Shown: positions 1 to 6,749 of the stretch, one piece after another
Layout: each line of letters begins with the position of its first letter
How positions within the stretch are numbered: position 1 is the stretch's first letter
Assembly: GCA_040758255.1 (NCBI GenBank)
Contig: JBFLVX010000073.1
Coordinates: forward strand, 1-11,279
Direction of reading: 5' to 3'
Length of the DNA stretch: 11,279 bases
Source of the DNA: JACRPZ01 sp040758255
GTDB lineage: Bacteria; Nitrospirota; Thermodesulfovibrionia; UBA6902
Position numbers and translations under genes: made by a program
Notes under the pieces: generated by a model
Seen by the model: only the letters and a program-made list of their open reading frames with translations
What the model was told of the DNA's origin: nothing
Databases searched by the model: none

Positions 1-1
1 T

Positions 2-838
2 GTTGACAAGCACGGCCTTATAGATCCGGCTGATGTCCAGAAAGCGATAACAGATGAAACCATCCTGATATCAATCATCCATGCAAGTCCAGAGATAGGC
101 ACAATCGAGCCTATAGCCGATATCGCAAAGATAGCGCGCGCAAAAAAAGTCATCATTCATACTGACGCGGTAGTATCTGCCGGCAACATACCTGTTGATG
201 TCCGATCTCTTGACGTTGACCTGTTGACGCTCTCTGCGCACCAGTTTTACGGACCAAAAGGAGCAGCTGCGCTTTATCTTAAAGAAGGAACGCGCATAAT
301 TCCGCTTATCTATGGCGGCATACAGGAAGGCGGCAGGAGGGCCGGTACTGAAAACGTGCCTGCAATAGTAGGCATGGGAAAGGCGGCGGAACTTGCGCGT
401 AAAGATATGGATGCGAGGATCAACTATTTAAAACCTCTGAGAGAGAGCATGATCAGCAATACCTTAAAGAATATAAAGAAAGTCACACTCACAGGACATC
501 CTGAGCAGAGGCTTCCGGGGCATGCCAGCTTTGTTGTTGAGTATATAGAAGGCGAAGCAATGCTTCTCCTTCTTGCCGGTAAGGGAATTTACTGCGCGAG
601 CGGCTCTGCCTGCACATCACGGGCGCTGAAGTCTTCGCCTGTGCTTGCCTCAATAGGCGTGCCTGACCATATTGCGCAGGGTTCCGTAGTATTCAGTATC
701 GGGCAGGGGACAACCGAAGACGACGTTAACTATTTCAACAAAACATTTCCAGAGGTTATAAACAGATTAAGAGAGATGTCTCCCTTTACAGACGGGTGGG
801 AGGGATTGGAGGATACGCCATGTACAGTCAAAAAATGA
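2..838 (+). CDS. iscS: IscS/NifS-family protein lacking the PLP lysine (5' partial)
   Basis: This is the C-terminal 278 residues of a class V aminotransferase-fold protein of the cysteine desulfurase family; roughly 110 N-terminal residues lie outside the window. Family landmarks are clear: HTDAV (residues 53-57), FYGPKG (82-87), GGRRAGTENV (110-119), the catalytic-cysteine loop SGSACTSRAL (200-209, Cys204) and the C-terminal NRLREMSP. The active site, however, is degenerate. The PLP Schiff-base lysine of the S-[GA]-H-K motif is Gln81 (codon 242-244, CAG). The NNE[IV]G motif reads SPEIG (29-33), the Gln of DAVQ is Val58, and the substrate-carboxylate Arg of the [IL]RFSLGR motif is Val230, with the second Arg as Gln235. 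Asp55 and His80 remain. The family normally moves sulfur from cysteine to IscU. From these losses I infer no PLP-dependent desulfurase activity; Cys204 could still act as a cluster ligand or sulfur carrier. The last 19 bases overlap iscU. Family assignment is firm, loss of activity is inferred. Confidence 0.93.
   Translation, partial: VDKHGLIDPADVQKAITDETILISIIHASPEIGTIEPIADIAKIARAKKVIIHTDAVVSAGNIPVDVRSLDVDLLTLSAHQFYGPKGAAALYLKEGTRIIPLIYGGIQEGGRRAGTENVPAIVGMGKAAELARKDMDARINYLKPLRESMISNTLKNIKKVTLTGHPEQRLPGHASFVVEYIEGEAMLLLLAGKGIYCASGSACTSRALKSSPVLASIGVPDHIAQGSVVFSIGQGTTEDDVNYFNKTFPEVINRLREMSPFTDGWEGLEDTPCTVKK
808..812 (+). promoter_or_regulatory. Shine-Dalgarno site of iscU
   Basis: GGAGG lies seven bases before the ATG at 820, inside the 3' end of the iscS-like gene. 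It decides the iscU start: the in-frame GTG at 796 would add eight residues (MGGIGGYA) that are not part of the family, while the ATG gives the typical MYS start. Confidence 0.8.
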
Positions 839-1191
839 TGGACCATTTTTCAAATCCGAGGAATGTCGGCGAGATACCGGATGCCGACGGCATAGGCTCG
901 GAAGGCAACCCCGTATGCGGGGACATGATGAAGATATTCATAAAGGTTGAGGACGGAAAGATCACTGACGCAAAGTTCAAGACCTTCGGCTGCGGTGCTG
1001 CCATAGCTGTCTCAAGCATGATAACTGAAATGGCTAAGGGAAAGACCATTGATGAAGCACTCAGCATCACAAAAGAGTCTGTTGCAGAGGCGCTTGACGG
1101 GCTTCCCGCTCAGAAACAGCACTGCTCAAACCTTGGCGCAGACGCCCTTCATAAGGCTATAGCAGATTATAAAAGCAAACAGAGCATATAG
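820..1191 (+). CDS. iscU: Iron-sulfur cluster scaffold protein IscU
   Basis: This 123-residue protein is the scaffold on which [2Fe-2S] clusters are built before delivery to apo-proteins in the cytoplasm. It is full length for the family. The N terminus is typical (MYSQKMMDHFSNPRNVG). The three cluster-ligand cysteines are present: Cys33 in NPVCGD with the regulatory Asp35, Cys58 in FGCGAA, and Cys102 in the QKQHCSNL segment. LPAQK (95-99) corresponds to the LPPVK motif that HscA-type chaperones recognise in other IscU proteins. The ATG at 820 is chosen over the upstream GTG because of its GGAGG and the family start. The gene overlaps the preceding iscS-like gene by 19 bases, which suggests translational coupling and a stoichiometric complex. 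Nothing in the sequence is degenerate, in contrast with its partner, so the scaffold function is probably active. Confidence 0.96.
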   Translation: MYSQKMMDHFSNPRNVGEIPDADGIGSEGNPVCGDMMKIFIKVEDGKITDAKFKTFGCGAAIAVSSMITEMAKGKTIDEALSITKESVAEALDGLPAQKQHCSNLGADALHKAIADYKSKQSI

Positions 1192-1197
1192 TAAAGG

Positions 1198-2043
1198 ATG
1201 AAGCCACTATCTCTCGGCTACTCGCCCTGCCCTAATGACACCTTCATCTTTTATGCAATGACCCATGGAAAGGCAGGGGATGCAGACCTGAAATTCAGGG
1301 AGATACTGCTTGATGTTGAAACGCTGAATCAGAAAGCGCTGCGTTCTGAGCTTGACCTCACTAAAATTTCATATCACGCATTCGTACATCTTCGCAAAGA
1401 CTATTGCATGCTCCGCTCAGGCGGCGCTCTCGGAAGAGGCTGCGGACCGCTCTTAGTATCAAAGAAAGATTACAGAATTTCGGATCTTAAAGATAAAAAG
1501 ATAGCCATTCCCGGCAGGCTCACCACAGCCAATCTTCTCTTACAGCTTCATGAGCCTCTTTTCATCTCTCACACTTCAGACTTATTGTATGTCATGTCGT
1601 TCGAGAAGATACTTGCCGCAGTTGCAAGCGGTGAGGTTGAAGCAGGTCTGATTATTCACGAGAGCAGATTTACATACCCTTCACACGGGCTAAGAAAGGT
1701 TATCGATCTTGGAGAATGGTGGGAGGATGAGACAGGGCTTCCTATTCCCCTCGGCGGCATTATTGCAAAACGCTCTCTCGGCGGAAACCTGCATAAAAGA
1801 ATTAACAACATAATTAAAAGCAGTATTGAATACTCATTACTTCACCCCTCAGAACCTATGGAGTACATAAAGAAGCATTCTCAGGAGCTCTCTAATGATG
1901 TCATCAAACAGCATATTGATCTTTATGTAAACAAATATTCTCTTGATATTGGGGATGACGGCGAGAAGGCGGTACAGGAACTTTTCCGCATGGCTGAAGA
2001 GGCCGGAATAATCCCTAAGTCAAAAGAGCCTCTATTTATATGA
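1198..2043 (+). CDS. mqnD: 1,4-dihydroxy-6-naphthoate synthase MqnD
   Basis: This 281-residue protein matches MqnD, which converts cyclic dehypoxanthine futalosine to 1,4-dihydroxy-6-naphthoate in the futalosine route to menaquinone. It has a periplasmic-binding-protein-like fold but no signal peptide, so it is cytoplasmic. Visible landmarks are GYSPCPNDTFIF near the N terminus (residues 7-18), the GGALGRGCGPLL segment (75-86), and GLIIHESRFTY (150-160), whose His154 matches the proposed catalytic histidine of the family. The related MqnA has a similar fold, but the SPCPNDTF start and IHE.RFTY motif favour MqnD. An in-frame TAA at 1192-1194 makes the ATG at 1198 the earliest possible start; no well-spaced ribosome site precedes it, so it probably depends on coupling with iscU six bases upstream. 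It overlaps the next gene by four bases (ATGA). Confidence 0.93.
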   Translation: MKPLSLGYSPCPNDTFIFYAMTHGKAGDADLKFREILLDVETLNQKALRSELDLTKISYHAFVHLRKDYCMLRSGGALGRGCGPLLVSKKDYRISDLKDKKIAIPGRLTTANLLLQLHEPLFISHTSDLLYVMSFEKILAAVASGEVEAGLIIHESRFTYPSHGLRKVIDLGEWWEDETGLPIPLGGIIAKRSLGGNLHKRINNIIKSSIEYSLLHPSEPMEYIKKHSQELSNDVIKQHIDLYVNKYSLDIGDDGEKAVQELFRMAEEAGIIPKSKEPLFI

Positions 2044-2966
2044 AAAGCAAAACCCTTACAGGCATTGACATCGGGACAAATACCTTCAGGCTCCTTATTG
2101 CTGATGTTGATGATAAAGGCATCAATGATCTCTATTCAGGAAGAGTAATAACAAGACTCGGCGAAGGCGTGTCAGTCACGGGACTGCTTAAAGAAGAAGC
2201 TACAGAAAGAGGGCTTAACGCTTTAAAACAATTCAGAAATATCATAGCCGCACATAAAGTTGACGCGGTTGAGGCGGTTGCAACAAGCGTATTAAGGGTG
2301 GCAAAAAACAGCGGTGAGTTCGTTAAGAGAGCAAAATATGAAACCGGACTTGATCTAAGTATAATCAGCGAAGAGGAAGAAGCATGGAAAACCTTTCGCG
2401 GCATGAAGATGGGAATTGAGGTGCCTGAGTCATCCCTGATGGTGGACATAGGCGGCGGGAGCACTGAATTCATACTATCAAAAAAAGGCGAGGCATTATT
2501 CATGCGGAGCCTAAAACTCGGCGTTGTTTATTTAGCGGATATTTATATGAAGAACGACCCGCTTTCTGACGATGAAATAAAGGGGATGCGAAATGAGATA
2601 TCACAAGCCCTCGCCTCACTTGAGCCGCAATTCTCTGAAGCAAAAGCGCTCATCGGCACTGCGGGAACTATAACAACAGTTGCTGCCATGTCTAAGAAGT
2701 TGCCAGCCTTTGACCGCTCTAAGATACATAACGCAGGAATTTCCTTTAACTCTGTCAAAGATATATTTACGGCAATATCAGTTTCCAACAGAAAAGAGCG
2801 GGCGAAATTATATCCGGTGCTCGATCCCTCCAGGCTGGATATTATAGTGCCTGGCGCAATGATCCTTCTTGAAATAATGATGAAGTTCGGCTTTAAGGAG
2901 ATTATTGTGAGCGACAAGGGGTTAAGGGAAGGAATTTTGCTTGACCTATATGATAAAATCGCTTAA
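2040..2966 (+). CDS. Ppx/GppA-family exopolyphosphatase, short form
   Basis: This 308-residue protein belongs to the Ppx/GppA family in the actin/Hsp70 ATPase fold, whose members hydrolyse polyphosphate or pppGpp. Motifs occur in the right order: GIDIGTNTFRLL (8-19, phosphate 1), ATSVLR.A.N (81-90), the acidic SEEEEA cluster (110-115) holding the catalytic Glu, VDIGGGSTEF (135-144, phosphate 2), GTAGTITT (206-213) and SDKGLREGIL (291-300). The length fits two-domain members such as the Aquifex enzyme; the C-terminal HD-like domains of the roughly 500-residue E. coli enzymes are absent. Sequence alone cannot tell polyphosphate from pppGpp as substrate, so no symbol is given. The ATG shares bases with the mqnD stop (ATGA), which points to coupled translation. 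Confidence 0.92.
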   Translation: MKSKTLTGIDIGTNTFRLLIADVDDKGINDLYSGRVITRLGEGVSVTGLLKEEATERGLNALKQFRNIIAAHKVDAVEAVATSVLRVAKNSGEFVKRAKYETGLDLSIISEEEEAWKTFRGMKMGIEVPESSLMVDIGGGSTEFILSKKGEALFMRSLKLGVVYLADIYMKNDPLSDDEIKGMRNEISQALASLEPQFSEAKALIGTAGTITTVAAMSKKLPAFDRSKIHNAGISFNSVKDIFTAISVSNRKERAKLYPVLDPSRLDIIVPGAMILLEIMMKFGFKEIIVSDKGLREGILLDLYDKIA

Positions 2967-2981
2967 TATTTATCCTCAAAC

Positions 2982-3449
2982 ATGAAGAAGAATCTTAAAA
3001 TAAGAAAGGCAACGGTCAGGGATGTAAAGACAATACAATCCCTCATCAATAAATTTGCCGCCAAAGAAAAGATGCTTCCGCGTTCATTGAATGACATCTA
3101 TGAAAACGTGAGGGATTTCTTTGTCTGCGCTGACAACGGCGAGACCGTAGCTGCTTCAGCGCTGCATATAGCATGGGAAGACCTTGCTGAGATAAGGTCG
3201 GTAGTAGTCTCAAAAGCCTATCAGAGTCAGGGGATCGGGAAGAAGCTGTTATCACAATGCCTGAAAGAGGCAAAGTCCCTTGGCATAAAAAGGGTATTTG
3301 CGCTCACCTATAATCCAGGCTTTTTTGCGGAAATGGGGTTTAAAGAGATAGATAAAAACGACCTTCCGCATAAGATTTGGGGCGACTGCCTTAAATGCCC
3401 GAGGTTCCCCGACTGCAACGAAATAGCCGTGATAAAAGATTTGGATTGA
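2982..3449 (+). CDS. GNAT N-acetyltransferase, short N-acetylglutamate synthase-like
   Basis: This 155-residue protein is a GNAT-fold acetyltransferase that transfers acetyl from acetyl-CoA to an amino group. The N terminus (IRKATVRDVKTI, 7-18) is the usual first strand and helix. EIRSVVVSKAYQSQGIGKKL (70-89) is motif A, with the QSQGIG pyrophosphate-binding loop at 81-86, and ALTYNPGFFAEMGF (107-120) is the C-terminal region. The tail KIWGDCLKCPRFPDCNEIA (131-149) with Cys136, Cys139 and Cys145 resembles the tail of short, stand-alone ArgA-type N-acetylglutamate synthases, so arginine biosynthesis is a possible role; I hold this as likely but unproven. It begins 15 bases after the phosphatase gene with no obvious ribosome site and ends the plus-strand gene run. 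Its stop lies eight bases from the end of the convergent SurA-like gene. Confidence 0.85.
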   Translation: MKKNLKIRKATVRDVKTIQSLINKFAAKEKMLPRSLNDIYENVRDFFVCADNGETVAASALHIAWEDLAEIRSVVVSKAYQSQGIGKKLLSQCLKEAKSLGIKRVFALTYNPGFFAEMGFKEIDKNDLPHKIWGDCLKCPRFPDCNEIAVIKDLD

Positions 3450-3457
3450 TTGTTACG

Positions 3458-4009
3458 CTATAACTGAACCCTTATATAAGAGTCCTTTCTTAAGTCTCTT
3501 ATATGCTCCAGCAATTTCCCCTTCAGCTTCGTTTCCACCAGCTTCGCCTCTATCTCGTCTTTAACATCGTAAAATTTTCTGCCGCCATATAGCGCCGTAT
3601 TTTGTATGTAATAATCCTCCATATCTTTCAACGGGATATGAATAAAAGCCTTGACCCTTCTCTCAATATAGTCATTGATCATCTTATCTTCGGCCTCAAG
3701 CGGCTTATCAGATTCAGCGCCGGTTTCCAGCTTCATCTTCTCAGCCTGCGCTAAAAGGAGACTCCTGTCTATCATCTCATCGAGGACTTCTGCTTCGCTG
3801 ATTTCGGCGCTACCTGCTTTGCGAAGCTGAGCCTCATCTTTTAATTCGCTAAGCAATATCACCTCTTCATTAACTACAGCTACTATCCTCTCGAGCATCT
3901 CCGCATCAGCAATATTGAGAGATAAAATACATGAGAGTATAAATAAAAAAATTGAGACTGCCCTTTTTTTATTATCGCCCTTATTCATTTGCACTAATTT
4001 AGAAGGCAT
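3458..4009 (-). CDS. SurA-like periplasmic chaperone without a parvulin domain
   Basis: This 183-residue protein resembles the SurA N-terminal chaperone domain. A basic N region followed by a hydrophobic stretch (about 17-34) and ADA at 34-36 forms a Sec signal peptide, predicting export to the periplasm. The mature protein opens with ERIVAVVNEEVILLSEL (40-56), the hallmark of SurA/PpiD-like proteins, then LDEMIDRSLLLAQAEKM (76-92). The tail LLEHIRDLRKDSYIRVQL (166-183) matches the final helix and strand that complete the SurA core. No PPIase (parvulin) domain lies between, and the family is normally about 430 residues in E. coli. The ATG at 4009 overlaps the BamA-like gene by 11 bases; a second ATG at 3988 (176 residues) is an alternative, and neither has a strong ribosome site. 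As the last gene of the tamB-bamA operon, it probably escorts unfolded outer-membrane proteins. Confidence 0.82.
   Translation of the reverse strand: MPSKLVQMNKGDNKKRAVSIFLFILSCILSLNIADAEMLERIVAVVNEEVILLSELKDEAQLRKAGSAEISEAEVLDEMIDRSLLLAQAEKMKLETGAESDKPLEAEDKMINDYIERRVKAFIHIPLKDMEDYYIQNTALYGGRKFYDVKDEIEAKLVETKLKGKLLEHIRDLRKDSYIRVQL
3474..3504. repeat. Inverted repeat at the convergent gene ends
   Basis: ATATAAGAG (3474-3482) and CTCTTATAT (3496-3504) form a perfect 9-base inverted repeat around a 13-base loop, within the last codons of the SurA-like gene and just past the end of the GNAT gene. It could slow or end transcription arriving from either side, but the stem is AT-rich and no T-tract follows it, so it does not qualify as a standard intrinsic terminator. 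Confidence 0.35.
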
Positions 4010-6749
4010 GGCCGAAGCTAAAATGAACCTCTCCCGCGCTCTCCCCTTCCTCCCTCTGAAGTTTATGCCCGTAGTCTAATCTTACAGGGCCGACTGGCGT
4101 TGCGTATCTCAAGCCTAGCCCTGCGGTATATTTTAATTCAGCATCTACATCGTTAGTTCTTATCCAGACATTTCCAGCGTCAATAAAGGTTACAATGCCG
4201 AAACCCTTGCGAATAGGGATTCTGAATTCTCCGTTAACAAGGGCAAATACGTTTCCACCCGTTGGCGTATTATCAGCCCCCTTAGGACCGAGCAGATCGT
4301 GGCCGTAACCCCTTACCGTGGTTCTTCCGCCGAGGAAGAACCTCTCAATAAGAGGAAGCTCATCAGTCTCGCCAAAAGAATGTGCAATACCGCCCTTTAA
4401 AGAAACCGCAAATACTATCCCCTTTTTCAGAGGAAAGAACCATGAACTCTGAAATGTTCCCTTAATAAATTCTGTCTCGGAGAGATACGCCTTTGACGCG
4501 AACTTCAATGTTATGCCTTGAAGCGAACCCGATGCAGGGTCAAAAGGATTATCCCGCAAATCATAGAATAATGAAGGCGAGATACTGCCTATTGCGAGAG
4601 TGCCTGTATCTTCCTTGCTCAGGATAACGCCTGGGGCTACGTCCGTCGTGTCATTATAGGAATACTCGTAATTGAGCGCCGCCCTCAGGCCTTTTCTAAT
4701 CTCTTTCTCGACTCCCGCAATAAAAGAGGTCTTGTCTATTTTGTAAAGCACCTCTTTTGTCTCAACATTTATAGCTCTTCCCTTCTCTTTTGAGAGAGAA
4801 ACAATAAAAGGTAGAGAGGGATTATTTAAAAAGCGCGGCTCCCTGAAATCAAGAACATATTTTTCCTCAACGGCGTTAATCTCGGTTCGGAAAGCGGCCT
4901 GCCTGTTGTAGCCGCCTATATTCCTGTATCTCAATTCAATGGAACCCCTGAACTTCTCATAATCACTATAGCCGAGACTCATCTCAACTGAGCCTTGAGC
5001 GGACTCTTTTAGAGTGATGAGCATGTCCTTTATACCTGCGTTCTCTTTATTGTCAGGTTTAATGATATCTATCTTAACCTCGCTGAAGAGCCCGAGCCTG
5101 TAAAGGCGATCTCTGGTATTTAATACCTCCCCGTAATTATACGTCTCGCCCTCCGCAACCGTGAGTTCCCTTCTGATGATCTTATCCTTTGTCTTCACGT
5201 TGCCGCGAATGATGATCTTTCCCACAACGGAAGGCCTGTTTTCCGTTATCATGTAATCGAGGAACGCCTTGTCATCATAGATCGTGCTCTGAACCTCGAT
5301 GCGCGCATCCATGTATCCCCGGTTATTGTATAGAGACTGTATCCGGTATCTCGCGTCTCGGATATCAATTATGTTGTATGGGATATCCTCCTTAAGACGC
5401 AGAGCGTCCCTTATATCGGAATTGCGAATATCCCTGTTGCCGCTGATCCTGAATGACTTAATCATTGTCTGACGCCCTTCATTAATGACAAACTGAAGGC
5501 TCAGGCCATTATTGTCATCATGAAGCACTGTCTTCACTTCAGAGACCTCGGCCTGCAGATATCCGAGGGCATTATAAAAGATGATCAGCGCATCTTTACT
5601 TTCGTCAAGGAGCGCCGCATTGAAAGGCTTCTTCTCTTTGAAGGGGATAATGCTCTTAAGCGCCTCTTCGGATATGGTGTTCCCTGAAAAGCTCACATCC
5701 CTGAGAAAGACCCTCTCCCCTTCAAATATAAAGAAAGTGATGCTGAAATAATCCTCCTCAGTTTCGTAAGCCGATGCCACTGTTGCGTTATGGTATCCTT
5801 CGCTCAGATAGAGGTTCTTTATTCTCTCGGAAGCATCTTCCACAGATTCGTCAGTTACATCTCCATCCTCCATAAACGGCAATTCCTGCAAGAGCCTCTT
5901 CCTTTTTATCGCTTCATTCTTTTCAAAGATGATCTCCAGCCTTCTGCCCAGGTTAATGGGGATCGTAAGCTCACCATCGCTGAACTTATACGGGCCGATT
6001 ATAGGGTTAATATAATCGAGTTTCTTGAAATACTCCCTTAACTTCCTGATGTCCCTCTCTACCTTCTCCCTGTCAAAGACATCGCCGGCCTTTGCGTGAA
6101 TGTAGCCCTTAAATTCATTAGGCATATTAAGCGCCTTTATGATCTGAGGCTCGCCTTCGTCAATGCGTATGCGCACGATTACTGCGCCTTTTGACTCTTC
6201 TTTAACATCGGCGTCAATCCTCGCGTCAGGAAAACCTTTGTTGCGGTAGTGCCTGTAAAGCCTTGAGACAGCGCTCTCAAGGAACTCTCTCCTGAAGTCC
6301 AGCCCCTCTTTGTATGCGAGCGCCTTCTTTATCTCCCTTTTGGAGAGAGCCTTGCCGCCCTCGATATGTACTTTTTTTACAAGTGTCATCTCTTCAGCGG
6401 TATATATTAATTTAATGCCGTCCTTATACGGCTCAGATTCAACCTTTAGATCATAAAAAATGCCCTTCTTAAACGTCCTTCTGACACCCTTTCTGAGTTT
6501 AGCTTCGTCAAGGATATCTCCTGTTCGGATAGATATTAGGTCAATGAGCTCCATATTGGTCATCCTTGTCAGCCCCCGTACCTCTATCTTCTCGATTACA
6601 TCTCTTGTATCTGAGGCCTGGCTGACAGCAGGATAAATAAGATAAGAAACGAGCGCCAGGCACAAAGCGATAAAAAGAACCTCACGCCGTTTTACAGCTA
6701 CATATTTCCTGTTTCTGTTAACGATGTTTAGTTTCGAGTTTCTTATCAT
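3999..6749 (-). CDS. bamA: BamA-type outer-membrane assembly protein with seven POTRA-like repeats
   Basis: This 916-residue Omp85-family protein inserts beta-barrel proteins into the outer membrane. A Sec signal peptide (hydrophobic about 24-41, cleavage likely after VSQA at 45) follows a long basic N region. About 530 periplasmic residues come next, which I divide into seven POTRA-like repeats: about 50-120, 121-200, 201-270, 271-346, 347-428, 429-507 and 508-585. The third is the least typical; the others show the strand-helix-helix-strand pattern with [FI].G[NL] and Y...G[YF]. The barrel (about 586-916) has NIGGYNRQ (610-617), the loop-6 motif VRGYG (812-816) and a terminal Phe (SFGHAF). 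E. coli BamA has five POTRA domains and TamA three. The start shares bases with the tamB stop (ATGA). Next to tamB it may serve as BamA, as the TamB partner, or both. Confidence 0.93.
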   Translation of the reverse strand: MIRNSKLNIVNRNRKYVAVKRREVLFIALCLALVSYLIYPAVSQASDTRDVIEKIEVRGLTRMTNMELIDLISIRTGDILDEAKLRKGVRRTFKKGIFYDLKVESEPYKDGIKLIYTAEEMTLVKKVHIEGGKALSKREIKKALAYKEGLDFRREFLESAVSRLYRHYRNKGFPDARIDADVKEESKGAVIVRIRIDEGEPQIIKALNMPNEFKGYIHAKAGDVFDREKVERDIRKLREYFKKLDYINPIIGPYKFSDGELTIPINLGRRLEIIFEKNEAIKRKRLLQELPFMEDGDVTDESVEDASERIKNLYLSEGYHNATVASAYETEEDYFSITFFIFEGERVFLRDVSFSGNTISEEALKSIIPFKEKKPFNAALLDESKDALIIFYNALGYLQAEVSEVKTVLHDDNNGLSLQFVINEGRQTMIKSFRISGNRDIRNSDIRDALRLKEDIPYNIIDIRDARYRIQSLYNNRGYMDARIEVQSTIYDDKAFLDYMITENRPSVVGKIIIRGNVKTKDKIIRRELTVAEGETYNYGEVLNTRDRLYRLGLFSEVKIDIIKPDNKENAGIKDMLITLKESAQGSVEMSLGYSDYEKFRGSIELRYRNIGGYNRQAAFRTEINAVEEKYVLDFREPRFLNNPSLPFIVSLSKEKGRAINVETKEVLYKIDKTSFIAGVEKEIRKGLRAALNYEYSYNDTTDVAPGVILSKEDTGTLAIGSISPSLFYDLRDNPFDPASGSLQGITLKFASKAYLSETEFIKGTFQSSWFFPLKKGIVFAVSLKGGIAHSFGETDELPLIERFFLGGRTTVRGYGHDLLGPKGADNTPTGGNVFALVNGEFRIPIRKGFGIVTFIDAGNVWIRTNDVDAELKYTAGLGLRYATPVGPVRLDYGHKLQREEGESAGEVHFSFGHAF

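Noticed and set aside
242..244. The Lys-to-Gln change in the IscS-like protein as a sequencing error
   Set aside because: Other PLP- and substrate-contacting positions are altered too, while the reading frame and remaining motifs are intact, which a single base error cannot explain.
828..3273. Minus-strand open frames opposite iscU, the Ppx/GppA gene and the GNAT gene
   Set aside because: All are fully covered by plus-strand genes with recognisable motifs, and their translations show no family features.
3458..4009. Lipoprotein signal in the SurA-like protein (ILSC at residues 24-27)
   Set aside because: The Cys lies in the middle of the hydrophobic core and is followed by more hydrophobic residues; the ADA site at 34-36 fits ordinary signal peptidase better.
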